Positions 1-7,801 of a DNA stretch of 11,071 bases are shown here, piece by piece. A model generated the notes under the pieces. The model had not been told where the DNA came from. It made no database searches and was given only the letters and a program-made list of their open reading frames with translations. Origin of the DNA: an uncultured Methylocystaceae bacterium (lineage in GTDB: Bacteria > Pseudomonadota > Alphaproteobacteria > Rhizobiales > Beijerinckiaceae); assembly GCA_945956975.1 (NCBI GenBank), contig CAMFKC010000021.1, positions 1-11,071 on the forward strand. Reading direction: 5' to 3'. The translations under genes and the position numbers were made by a program. Positions within the stretch are counted from its first letter, which is position 1. The number at the start of each line of letters is the position of its first letter.

Positions 1-153
1 GAGCGTGCGCAGCAGCGTCGTCTTGCCCATGCCGTTGCGGCCGAGCAGGCTCACCGCCTCGCCGGGCGCCACTTGAAAATCGACGCCCCGCAGCACGTGG
101 CTGGCGCCGTAGAAGGCGTCGATTTTCGTCGCTTCCAGCAGGGGAGCGCTCAT
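1..153 (-). CDS. livF: LivF-type ABC transporter ATP-binding protein (5' part only)
   Basis: Only the first 51 codons are present; the gene runs off the left edge. The peptide opens MSAPLLEATKIDAFYGASHV and reaches a complete Walker A motif, GRNGMGKTT, at about residues 38-46. The order 'FYG...HVLRGVDF...GEAVSLLGRNGMGKTT' is typical of LivF, the second ATPase of hydrophobic amino acid/amide (HAAT) importers. Its ATG overlaps the TGA stop of the preceding LivM-LivG gene in an ATGA arrangement, so the two are almost certainly co-transcribed and translationally coupled. It would be the second nucleotide-binding subunit, pairing with the LivG domain on the cytoplasmic face. The substrate is inferred from context to be an aromatic acid rather than leucine; the fragment says nothing direct about that. 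Confidence 0.9.
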   Translation of the reverse strand, partial: MSAPLLEATKIDAFYGASHVLRGVDFQVAPGEAVSLLGRNGMGKTTLLRTL

Positions 154-1937
154 GCCGGCGCTCCCTTGTGGTCCGGCGCGTGGCCGCCGAGATAGGCGGC
201 AATCACCTCCTCGTCGCGCCGCACCTCGTCAGGGGTCCCATGCGCGATGAGGCGTCCCAGCGCCAGCACGGTGAGCGTGTCGGCGACGGCGAAAACCGCG
301 TCCATGTCGTGCTCGATCAGGATGATCGTGTGGTTGGCCTTGAGCGCGCGCAGAAGCTCCACGACGCGCCGCGTCTCCTCGGGCCCCATGCCCGCCAGCG
401 GCTCGTCCAGGATTAGGATGGAGCCGCCGCCGGCGATCAGCATGGCGATCTCGAGTTGCCGCTGCTCCCCGTTCGACATTGAGCCGGCGACCACGCCCGC
501 CCGGTCCGCCAGACCGACGATCGACAGGGCGTGCGCCACCTTGGCGCGCTCCGCCTCGCGCAGCGCTCCGTCGCGCAGCCGGAACACGGAAGGGTGTTCG
601 GCCTGCGCAGCGATGCGGGTGTTCTCCTCGACCGTGAAGCTCGCAAAGATGTTCGTGCGCTGGAACGAGCGTCCGACGCCGCGCCGCGCGATCCTGTGCG
701 CCGGCCAGCCCGCGATATTCTCGCCGTCGACGAGGATTTCGCCGGCCGACGGCCGGAAGGCGCCGGAGAGAAGGTTTGTAAACGTGGTCTTGCCCGCGCC
801 GTTGGGCCCGATGATGCCGTGCACGAGGTCGGGCGAAAATTCCGCCGTGACATTGTCGACCGCGCGCAGGCCGCCGAACGATTTGGAGAGACTGCGCGTG
901 GCGAGCGTGCGGGCCTTGCGCGCTTCCTTCGGCGGCTCGAGGTCCTGAAGCGGTTCGGCATTCGTCTGGCGCGGCCTGCCGCGCAGGTAGCCGGCAAGAC
1001 CATCCGGCGACAGCAGCACGGCGACCACCAGCGTTGCCCCGGTGCCCAGCCGCCAGTGCTCCGCGACGAAGGCGCCGACGAGGCTCGCGGTCTTCAGCGT
1101 CTCCTCGAGCGAGACATAGGCGAGCACGCCGAGGATCGGCCCGAACAGGGTGCCGGCGCCGCCGAGCACCGCCATCATGATGGCGAGCCCCGACTGGTGC
1201 CAGGAGAAGAGATCGGGCGTCACGAAGCCGTCGATGCAGGCGAACAACGCGCCCGCGAGCCCGGCGAAGGCGCCCGCGACGACGAAGGCCGCGAGCTTGA
1301 ACTGGTACGCGTTGTAGCCGAGCGCCGAAAGCCGCGTCTCGTTGGCCTTGAGTGCCTGCACGATGCGTCCGAACGGCGTGCGCGCCAGCGCGAACAGCGC
1401 GAGCACCGTGAGGACGAGCAGGGCCAGACACACGTAGTAGAAGGTCGTGCGGTGGTCGAAGTCGAGCAGCGACGTCGCGCCGATCGTCAGGTCTGGCTTG
1501 ACGTTGATGTAGGCGCCGTCCGAGCCCTTGGCGATGTCGGTGTCGTGGAACAGCGAGAACATCATCTGCGCCGCGGCCAGCGTCACCATGATGAAATAGA
1601 AGCCGCGCGTGAGGCAGACGAAGGCGCCGATCACGAGCGCGCAGAGAGCCGCCGCCAGCATTCCCGCGCCGAGCGCGACCAGCGCGTTGGCCGCTTCCGA
1701 TTCCGGCGAGACGAAATAGACCGCATAGGCGCCGACGCCGAAGAAGGCGGCATGCCCGAAGCTGACGAGGCCGGCGAGGCCGAGAATGAAATCGAGACTG
1801 ACGACGAAGATCGAGAGGATGATGATGCGGGTGGCGAACTTCAGCCCATAGGCGCCGACGAATCCCGGAAGCACGAGGAACAGCGCGCCGACGAGGGCGA
1901 GCACGACTAGCGCGCGTGCGGAGGGCGCCTTCAGCAT
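150..1937 (-). CDS. Fused LivM-LivG: HAAT-family ABC permease plus ATP-binding domain
   Basis: This 595-residue protein joins two subunits that are often separate. Residues about 1-320 are a LivM-type permease with several hydrophobic segments and the family motif GLAGLVSFGHAAFFGVGAYA (53-72). After a charged linker (about 320-345), residues about 345-590 form a LivG-type ATPase. This has Walker A GPNGAGKTT (377-385), Q-loop Gln426, signature SNGEQ (488-492, a variant of LSGGQ), Walker B ILILDEP (507-513) and H-loop His543. All catalytic motifs are intact, so the fusion looks functional. The ATG starts one base after the livH stop and the 3' end overlaps livF by 4 bases, indicating one operon. 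No clear Shine-Dalgarno sequence precedes the start, so coupling to livH is likely. Import of benzoate or a related acid is inferred from the adjacent box genes. Confidence 0.93.
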   Translation of the reverse strand: MLKAPSARALVVLALVGALFLVLPGFVGAYGLKFATRIIILSIFVVSLDFILGLAGLVSFGHAAFFGVGAYAVYFVSPESEAANALVALGAGMLAAALCALVIGAFVCLTRGFYFIMVTLAAAQMMFSLFHDTDIAKGSDGAYINVKPDLTIGATSLLDFDHRTTFYYVCLALLVLTVLALFALARTPFGRIVQALKANETRLSALGYNAYQFKLAAFVVAGAFAGLAGALFACIDGFVTPDLFSWHQSGLAIMMAVLGGAGTLFGPILGVLAYVSLEETLKTASLVGAFVAEHWRLGTGATLVVAVLLSPDGLAGYLRGRPRQTNAEPLQDLEPPKEARKARTLATRSLSKSFGGLRAVDNVTAEFSPDLVHGIIGPNGAGKTTFTNLLSGAFRPSAGEILVDGENIAGWPAHRIARRGVGRSFQRTNIFASFTVEENTRIAAQAEHPSVFRLRDGALREAERAKVAHALSIVGLADRAGVVAGSMSNGEQRQLEIAMLIAGGGSILILDEPLAGMGPEETRRVVELLRALKANHTIILIEHDMDAVFAVADTLTVLALGRLIAHGTPDEVRRDEEVIAAYLGGHAPDHKGAPA

Positions 1938-1938
1938 G

Positions 1939-2799
1939 TCAGGAGCGCCCGAACAGGCCGTTCGGCCTGAGCACCAGAACCAGCGCCATCAAGGCGTAGA
2001 TCAGCACGCTGGAGAATTTGGGCACGAAGACCTTGCCGAAGGCGTCGGCGAGCCCGATCAGCAGCGATCCCAGGAAGGCGCCGCGGATCGAGCCGATGCC
2101 GCCGATGACGACGACCACGAAGGAGATGATCAGCACGCGCTCGCCGATGCCGGGGTACGCGCTCTCGACCGGCGCGGCGAGCATTCCCGCGGCGGCCGCC
2201 AGCGCGGCGCCGGCGGCGAAGACCATGCGGAACAGGATGCGCGAATCGAAGCCCAGCGCTTCGACCATTTCCGGGTTCGATTCCGCGGCGCGGATGAGGC
2301 GGCCGACGCGCGTCTTCTGGATCACGAACATCATGACGAGCGCGAGCGCCACGCAGATCGCCATCAGCGCGATGCGATAGACGGAATAGCCGAGGTCCGA
2401 GGTCAGCGAGATCGAAGAGGAGAGATAGGAGGGCGTCGGAATCGACTTCGGATAATTGCCCCAGATCGACTGCTGCGCCTCGTTGAAGACAAGGATGAGC
2501 GCGAAGGTCAGCAGCACCTGCTGCAGGTGGTCGCGCTTGTAGAGATGGCGCACGAACAGCCACTCGATCGCCATGCCGATCAGGAAGGCGAGCGGTATGC
2601 CGGCGGCCAGCGCGATGAATATGTCGCCGGTATAGGCGGTGAGCGTCAGCGCCATGTAGGCGCCGATCATGTAGAACGAGCCGTGCGCGAGATTGATGAC
2701 GCCGAGGATGCCGAACACGAGCGTCAGCCCGCTCGCTGCGAGAAACAGCAGGAGCCCGTACTGCAGGCCGTTCAGGATCTGGACGAGGATGAGGCTCAT
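1939..2799 (-). CDS. livH: LivH-type ABC transporter permease
   Basis: A 286-residue, very hydrophobic protein with the usual length and motifs of LivH, the inner-membrane permease that pairs with LivM in HAAT importers. Visible family signatures are GLTLVFGILGVINLAHGSFY (24-43), the cytoplasmic loop around ALGFDSRILFR (181-191) and IGGIGSIRGAFLGSLLIGL (232-250). The stop is one base before the LivM-LivG start. Upstream, an 82-bp palindromic repeat separates it from the binding-protein gene. The start at 2799 has no recognisable Shine-Dalgarno sequence, and no better in-frame start is visible, so expression may depend on read-through from the upstream gene. HAAT systems that carry aromatic acids are known (for example HbaEFGH of Rhodopseudomonas palustris); that this one does is an inference. 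Confidence 0.92.
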   Translation of the reverse strand: MSLILVQILNGLQYGLLLFLAASGLTLVFGILGVINLAHGSFYMIGAYMALTLTAYTGDIFIALAAGIPLAFLIGMAIEWLFVRHLYKRDHLQQVLLTFALILVFNEAQQSIWGNYPKSIPTPSYLSSSISLTSDLGYSVYRIALMAICVALALVMMFVIQKTRVGRLIRAAESNPEMVEALGFDSRILFRMVFAAGAALAAAAGMLAAPVESAYPGIGERVLIISFVVVVIGGIGSIRGAFLGSLLIGLADAFGKVFVPKFSSVLIYALMALVLVLRPNGLFGRS

Positions 2800-2830
2800 T
2801 GTCGGATCGTCTGGCGCGCGCTCTGTGCGC

Positions 2831-2912
2831 CGTCATTGCGAGCGAAGCGAAGCAATCCAGAGGCCAGTACACGGCTCTGGATTGCTTCGTCGCTGCGCTC
2901 CTCGCAATGACG
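2831..2912 (+). repeat. Palindromic intergenic repeat, copy 1
   Basis: An 82-bp imperfect inverted repeat. The left arm begins CGTCATTGCGAGCGAAGCGA and the right arm ends CTCCTCGCAATGACG. The outer 12 bases and an inner block (CAATCCAGAG with CTCTGGATTG) pair exactly. The right arm is longer by a few bases, which gives the element a direction. Nearly identical copies lie at 6866-6947 and 10992-11071, all in the same orientation on the plus strand. This copy sits between the binding-protein gene and livH inside a minus-strand operon, so the transcript would carry a long hairpin there. Such a hairpin could stabilise upstream mRNA or reduce downstream expression. Confidence 0.92.
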
Positions 2913-2932
2913 ACTGTGCGGAAGCCTCCGCG

Positions 2933-4117
2933 TTACGCCATCTTGCAGCCGGTCGTCTCGTCCGCCAGCATTTCGGCGGCCACGCCCAGGTACTTGTTCT
3001 CCCCGCCGCGCAGTTCGCGCAGGTAGAAGTTCTGCACCGGGTTGTGCGACGTGCCGAGCTTGAAGGGGCCGCGCGGGCTCTTGAACTCGGCCTTCGACAT
3101 GGCCGCGAACATTTCCTTGCGCTTCTTCACGTCGCCGCCCGCGGCGTCGAGCCCGATGCGCAGGAGCTGCATCGAATCCCAGCCCTGCACGGCATAGACG
3201 TCAGGCGCCTTCTTGAAGGCGGCCGTATAGTCGGCGATGAACTTCTTGTTCTCGGCATTGTCGAGCGACTCGACGTAATGCAGCGCGGTCTTCACGCCAT
3301 CGCCGGCCGGGCCCGCCGCCTTCTCGACGCCGTCGGTCAGGAAGCCCGGACCCCAGAGCTGCACCTTCTCGTTGAGCTTGGCGGCCGCATAATCCTTCAT
3401 GAACTTCAGCGCGCCGCCGCCGGCGAAGAACGAATAGACCGCATCCGGCTTCAGCGAGGCGACCTCCGCCAGGATCGACTGGAACTCGACGTCCGGGAAC
3501 GGCAGCGTGATGTCCTTGATGACCTCGCCGCCGCCCTTCAGGAAGGACTTCTTGAAGCCCGCGACCGATTCCTCGCCCGCCGCATATTTCCAGGTGACCG
3601 TCACGGCCTTCTTCACGCCGGCCTTCAGCATGGCCGAACCCGTGGCGTCGCCGACCTGCGAATTGCCGAACGAGGTGCGGAAGATGTTCGGCGCGCACAT
3701 GGCGCGCGTGATCGCCTCGGCGCCCGCGTTCGGGATCAGCGTCGGCAGGCCGTCTTCCTTGGCGATCTTCGCCATCGCCATGGCGACGCCGGAATGCACC
3801 GTGCCGCAGAGCACATCGACCTTTTCGCCCGAGATCAGCTTGGTGGTGTTCTCAGTCGCCTTCGGCGGCGCGGATTCGTCGTCCACCTTCACGAATTCGA
3901 TCGCGCGTCCCGCGATCTTGCCGCCCTGCTGGTTCACGTAGAGCTGCATCGCGTTGGTGATCGCCTCGCCGAGCGCCGCATAGGTTCCGGAGTAGGGCAG
4001 CAGCAGGCCGACGCGGATCGCGCCCGTCTGCGCCCACGACGGCCGCACGAACGGCATGGCGAGCGTCGAGGCGCCGGTTGCGCCGGCGAGCGTGAGAATG
4101 CGGCGTCTGTCCATCAT
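2933..4117 (-). CDS. Periplasmic substrate-binding protein of a HAAT-type ABC importer
   Basis: A 394-residue type 1 periplasmic binding protein of the LivK/HAAT family. Residues 1-29 look like a Tat-type export signal: an RRR cluster at 4-6 followed by ILTL, a hydrophobic stretch, and a likely signal peptidase site after SWA (27-29). The mature part opens IRVGLLLPYSGTYAALGEAI, the standard first strand and ligand loop of this fold. Further typical stretches are KVDDESAPPKATE and VDVLCGTVHSGVAMAM. A strong GGGGAGGG precedes the chosen start; a second ATG follows immediately, so the start could be one codon later. It is first in the transport operon and transcribed towards livH, LivM-LivG and livF. 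Placement beside benzoyl-CoA genes suggests an aromatic acid ligand; the residues cannot confirm that. Confidence 0.9.
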   Translation of the reverse strand: MMDRRRILTLAGATGASTLAMPFVRPSWAQTGAIRVGLLLPYSGTYAALGEAITNAMQLYVNQQGGKIAGRAIEFVKVDDESAPPKATENTTKLISGEKVDVLCGTVHSGVAMAMAKIAKEDGLPTLIPNAGAEAITRAMCAPNIFRTSFGNSQVGDATGSAMLKAGVKKAVTVTWKYAAGEESVAGFKKSFLKGGGEVIKDITLPFPDVEFQSILAEVASLKPDAVYSFFAGGGALKFMKDYAAAKLNEKVQLWGPGFLTDGVEKAAGPAGDGVKTALHYVESLDNAENKKFIADYTAAFKKAPDVYAVQGWDSMQLLRIGLDAAGGDVKKRKEMFAAMSKAEFKSPRGPFKLGTSHNPVQNFYLRELRGGENKYLGVAAEMLADETTGCKMA

Positions 4118-4171
4118 GATTTCCCTCCCCTGTCCCGGCTTTGCCGGATTGTTTTAAGTCTAAAGTATCTT

Positions 4172-4210
4172 GCCTGCGATTTTGCCTTCTGTGAAGCGCA
4201 ATTCGCAGGC
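4172..4210 (-). terminator. Strong stem-loop between boxR and the transport operon
   Basis: Eight bases, GCCTGCGA (4172-4179), pair perfectly with TCGCAGGC (4203-4210). Inside them TTGC (4182-4185) pairs with GCAA (4198-4201), and CTTC (4186-4189) pairs with GAAG (4193-4196) around a TGT loop. The result is a nearly continuous hairpin starting five bases past the boxR stop codon. No uridine run follows it on the minus strand (the next bases read AAGATACTTTAGACTT), so it is not a textbook intrinsic terminator. Partial termination, attenuation or protection of the boxR mRNA 3' end are all possible. Confidence 0.5.
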
Positions 4211-4214
4211 AGCT

Positions 4215-5168
4215 TCAGCTTCGGTTTCGCGACTGCCAGGGGCAGCCGGAAACGCAATAGGATTGTATGGTCCGCAGCAGCGCTGCAAGACTTTGTTCGA
4301 GCGTGGCGTTGGTCGTGTCGAGGCTCATCCGGGCCCGGGCATAAAACGGCTCGCGGCTCTGCAGGATGGTGATCAGCTCGGACATGGCCGCCTTGTCGGC
4401 GCCCATCGGCCTCAGATCGCCCTGTTTGCGCACCCGGCTCATGTGTTCGGCCGGGCTCGTCTTCACCCAGATGGTGAAGAAGCTCGCGAGCAGCCGCTCG
4501 AAGGTCACGGGCTCGGACACGATGCCCCCGCCGGTCGCCAGCACCATCGGGCCGGGATCGGCGATGATGCGCTCGAGCGCGGCGGCCTCGTAGCGGCGAT
4601 AGGCGTCCTGCCCGTAGAGCGAGAAGATTTCGGCGATCGAGAAACCGGCTTCGACCTCGATCTCCTTGTTGAGTTCGACGAAGCGCCAGCCGAGCTTTTC
4701 CGCGGCCAGGCGGCCGAGCGTCGATTTGCCGGCGCCGCGCAGGCCGATCAGCGCGACGCGGTCGACCGCGATCTGTTGCTGCTGCGGCCGGTCGACCGCC
4801 TGCCCGCCCAGCACGGCCTTCACATCGGCGATCATGGCGGGGCTCGCCTTGCGCAGCAGTTCGCGGATCAGCGCCCAGTCTTGCGGCTGGCGGGCGGGCT
4901 CGGCGACAAGATCCTCGATTGGCGCGCCGGTCGCTTCCGCCACCCGGCGCAGCAGCACGATCGAAACGTTGCCCTGCCCGCTTTCGAGCTGCGCGATATA
5001 GCGTTCGGAGACGCCGGAGGCCTGCGCCAGCACCTTGCGCGACATGCCGCGCACGGCGCGCATGGAGCGCACGCGCTGGCCGAGTTCGATGAGATAGGCC
5101 TCGACGTCGTCGTCGCGATTGCGCGGGCCGCGCATCTTCGACGGGACAGCGCCTGATGGGCTGTCCAT
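4215..5168 (-). CDS. boxR: BoxR/BzdR-type transcriptional regulator (HTH-XRE plus shikimate-kinase-like domain)
   Basis: A 317-residue protein counted from the ATG at 5168, which follows a strong GGAGGGAAC. An in-frame ATG at 5219, also with a purine-rich AGAAGG ahead, would add 17 residues. Residues about 25-85 are an XRE-type helix-turn-helix (SRKVLAQASGVSERYIAQLE, 43-62). Residues about 135-305 resemble shikimate kinase, with Walker A GLRGAGKST (142-150), IAEIFSLYG (178-186) and ATGGG (211-215). This two-domain layout defines the BzdR/BoxR family, repressors that respond to benzoyl-CoA. The DxD motif that binds shikimate and magnesium in true kinases reads ELN (165-167), so kinase activity is unlikely. 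It is divergent from the ligase gene and lies between ligase and transporter, fitting local control of both. Confidence 0.92.
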   Translation of the reverse strand: MDSPSGAVPSKMRGPRNRDDDVEAYLIELGQRVRSMRAVRGMSRKVLAQASGVSERYIAQLESGQGNVSIVLLRRVAEATGAPIEDLVAEPARQPQDWALIRELLRKASPAMIADVKAVLGGQAVDRPQQQQIAVDRVALIGLRGAGKSTLGRLAAEKLGWRFVELNKEIEVEAGFSIAEIFSLYGQDAYRRYEAAALERIIADPGPMVLATGGGIVSEPVTFERLLASFFTIWVKTSPAEHMSRVRKQGDLRPMGADKAAMSELITILQSREPFYARARMSLDTTNATLEQSLAALLRTIQSYCVSGCPWQSRNRS

Positions 5169-5171
5169 GTT

Positions 5172-5176
5172 CCCTC
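5172..5176 (-). promoter_or_regulatory. Shine-Dalgarno sequence deciding the boxR start
   Basis: Read on the minus strand, GGGAGGGAAC leads directly into the ATG at 5168. This favours that start over the upstream in-frame ATG codons at 5219 and 5267. The ATG at 5219 has the weaker AGAAGGGCGTC in front and cannot be excluded. Confidence 0.55.
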
Positions 5177-5238
5177 CCTCGCCGGGGGCGTGCGCGTGAT
5201 CGTCGAGATGCTCGGTCATGACGCCCTTCTCATGAAAA

Positions 5239-5267
5239 ATATTACAAACGACCTTGACTCTCTGCAA
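5239..5267 (-). promoter_or_regulatory. Candidate boxR promoter containing a TGCA
   Basis: On the minus strand TTGCAG (5267-5262), then exactly 17 bases, then TAATAT (5244-5239) form a plausible but imperfect sigma-70-type promoter in the AT-rich divergent region. Transcription would begin near 5232, upstream of both candidate boxR starts. The -35 hexamer contains one TGCA (5263-5266), the tetramer recalled for BzdR-type operators, so self-repression is conceivable. This is pattern matching only. Confidence 0.35.
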
Positions 5268-5286
5268 GCCAAAAGCGAGAAAACCG

Positions 5287-5298
5287 GAAATATATTTC
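5287..5298. promoter_or_regulatory. Perfect 12-bp AT-rich palindrome upstream of the ligase gene
   Basis: GAAATATATTTC is its own reverse complement and lies 22 bases before the ligase ATG. It contains TATATT (5291-5296), a good -10 hexamer by sequence, but no matching -35 sits at normal spacing. The leader would also be very short. It may be an operator or part of the ligase promoter; chance is also possible for so AT-rich a string. Confidence 0.3.
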
Positions 5299-5320
5299 AG
5301 CGCCTGGGGAGGCGACGCTC

Positions 5321-6856
<1,536 letters not shown>

Positions 6857-6865
6857 CCCCCGAAC

Positions 6866-6947
6866 CGTCATTGCGAGCGAAGCGAAGCAATCCAGAGCCA
6901 CGACCCGGCTCTGGATTGCTTCGTCGCTTTCGCTCCTCGCAATGACG
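6866..6947 (+). repeat. Palindromic intergenic repeat, copy 2
   Basis: An 82-bp copy of the same imperfect palindrome as at 2831, with the same orientation. The arms CCAGAGCC and GGCTCTGG close around a short loop. It starts nine bases after the ligase stop. Its right end contains an ATG (6942) that is in frame with the hydrolase gene, so the element reaches to within a few bases of that gene's probable start. The hairpin could act as a processing or termination point between ligase and hydrolase. Confidence 0.92.
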
Positions 6948-6950
6948 CCT

Positions 6951-7745
6951 ATGACCCCCCACGACCTCGACATTTCCGGCCGCCACCTCGAAGGCGCATG
7001 GTGGGGCCCGGCGCCGGACGCCGCCCCCACGCTGGTCCTGCTGCACGAAGGCCTCGGCTGCGTCGGCCTGTGGGGCGAGTTTCCCGCAAGACTAGCCGAG
7101 GCCACGGGTTGCGGCGTCTTCGCATACTCCCGCGCCGGCTACGGCAAGTCCTCGCCCATCCCGCTGCCGCGCCCGCTCACCTACATGCACGACGAGGCGC
7201 GCCAGACGCTGCCAAAGATTCTCGACGCCATTGGTTTTCGCGAAGGCGCGCTGGTCGGCCATTCCGACGGCGCCTCGATCGCGCTGATCCACGCCGGCGC
7301 GATCCGCGATCCCCGCGTGAAAGCCGTATCGCTCATGGCGCCCCATGTGTTCACCGAGGACATGGGGTTGGCCTCGATCGCCGAGGCGCAGCGCGCCTAC
7401 GAGCAGGGCGACCTCAAGCGCAAGCTCGCGCGCTGGCACGCGCACGTCGATTGCGCCTTCTACGGCTGGAACGGCGCCTGGCTCGATCCCGGTTTCCGCG
7501 CGTGGAACCTCGAAGAGTTCCTGGCCCCCATCCGTATCCCCCTGCAGGTCATCCGGGGCGAGGCCGACCAGTACGGCACGATGGAGCAGGTCCGGAAGAT
7601 CGAGCGCGGCGCTGGCGGGCAGGTCGATACGGTCATCATTCCCGGCATCGGCCATTCGCCGTATCGCGAGGCGCCGGAGGCCACGCTGACGGCGCTCACG
7701 GGATTCCTGGGTCGCGCCGGAATTATGAAAAATACCGCCAGTTAG
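6951..7745 (+). CDS. Alpha/beta hydrolase associated with the box cluster
   Basis: A 264-residue alpha/beta-hydrolase-fold protein. Counting from the ATG at 6951, the nucleophile elbow GHSDG gives Ser105, with Asp206 in GEADQYG and His235 in GIGHSPY completing the triad. HEGLG at about 32-36 supplies the oxyanion-hole region. No signal peptide is visible, so it is probably cytoplasmic. Relatives include esterases, enol-lactonases and thioesterases; the exact reaction cannot be read from sequence. A lactone hydrolase gene is recalled from other box clusters, and a repair role on ring-opened products or stalled CoA esters is a reasonable inference. An ATG at 6942 would add three residues but lies inside the palindromic repeat; neither start has a clear Shine-Dalgarno sequence. 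The gene ends 68 bases before boxC. Confidence 0.85.
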   Translation: MTPHDLDISGRHLEGAWWGPAPDAAPTLVLLHEGLGCVGLWGEFPARLAEATGCGVFAYSRAGYGKSSPIPLPRPLTYMHDEARQTLPKILDAIGFREGALVGHSDGASIALIHAGAIRDPRVKAVSLMAPHVFTEDMGLASIAEAQRAYEQGDLKRKLARWHAHVDCAFYGWNGAWLDPGFRAWNLEEFLAPIRIPLQVIRGEADQYGTMEQVRKIERGAGGQVDTVIIPGIGHSPYREAPEATLTALTGFLGRAGIMKNTAS

Positions 7746-7748
7746 CGC

Positions 7749-7776
7749 TGGACAATGCAAAATAATGCACTATTGT
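7749..7776 (+). promoter_or_regulatory. Candidate boxC promoter
   Basis: TGGACA (7749-7754, five of six matches to the sigma-70 -35 consensus), a 16-base spacer and TATTGT (7771-7776, four of six) lie in an AT-rich gap after the hydrolase stop. Transcription would begin near 7783, about 30 bases before the boxC GTG. The three phased TGCA elements lie directly over this promoter. Confidence 0.45.
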
Positions 7777-7781
7777 GCATT
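7756..7781. promoter_or_regulatory. Candidate BoxR operator: three TGCA tetramers at 10-bp spacing
   Basis: TGCA occurs at 7756-7759, 7766-7769 and 7776-7779, each start exactly 10 bp after the last, so all face the same side of the helix. The last two also form a perfect palindrome, AATGCAC-TATT-GTGCATT (7764-7781). From memory, BzdR of Azoarcus binds direct TGCA repeats embedded in longer palindromes, and this site matches that description. It overlaps the spacer and -10 of the candidate boxC promoter, as expected for a repressor site. A fourth TGCA (7799-7802) abuts the ribosome binding site but is not in phase. Confidence 0.6.
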
Positions 7782-7801
7782 CACTCAATGAAAAATGTTG
7801 C

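Noticed and set aside
2799..3026. Small plus-strand ORF translating repeat copy 1 (75 residues)
   Set aside because: The peptide is mostly the translated palindrome, a common source of false small proteins in repeat-bearing genomes, and there is no ribosome binding site.
4135..4147. Small hairpin CCGGC-TTT-GCCGG just upstream of the binding-protein gene
   Set aside because: A five-base stem is too short and common in GC-rich DNA to call a terminator or riboswitch; no further structure supports it.
531..4372. Long plus-strand ORFs (531-1910, 1936-2910, 2693-4372) opposite the transport genes
   Set aside because: The products are dominated by Arg, Glu, Asp and His with no recognisable domain; they mirror the minus-strand transporter reading frames and run through a palindromic repeat.
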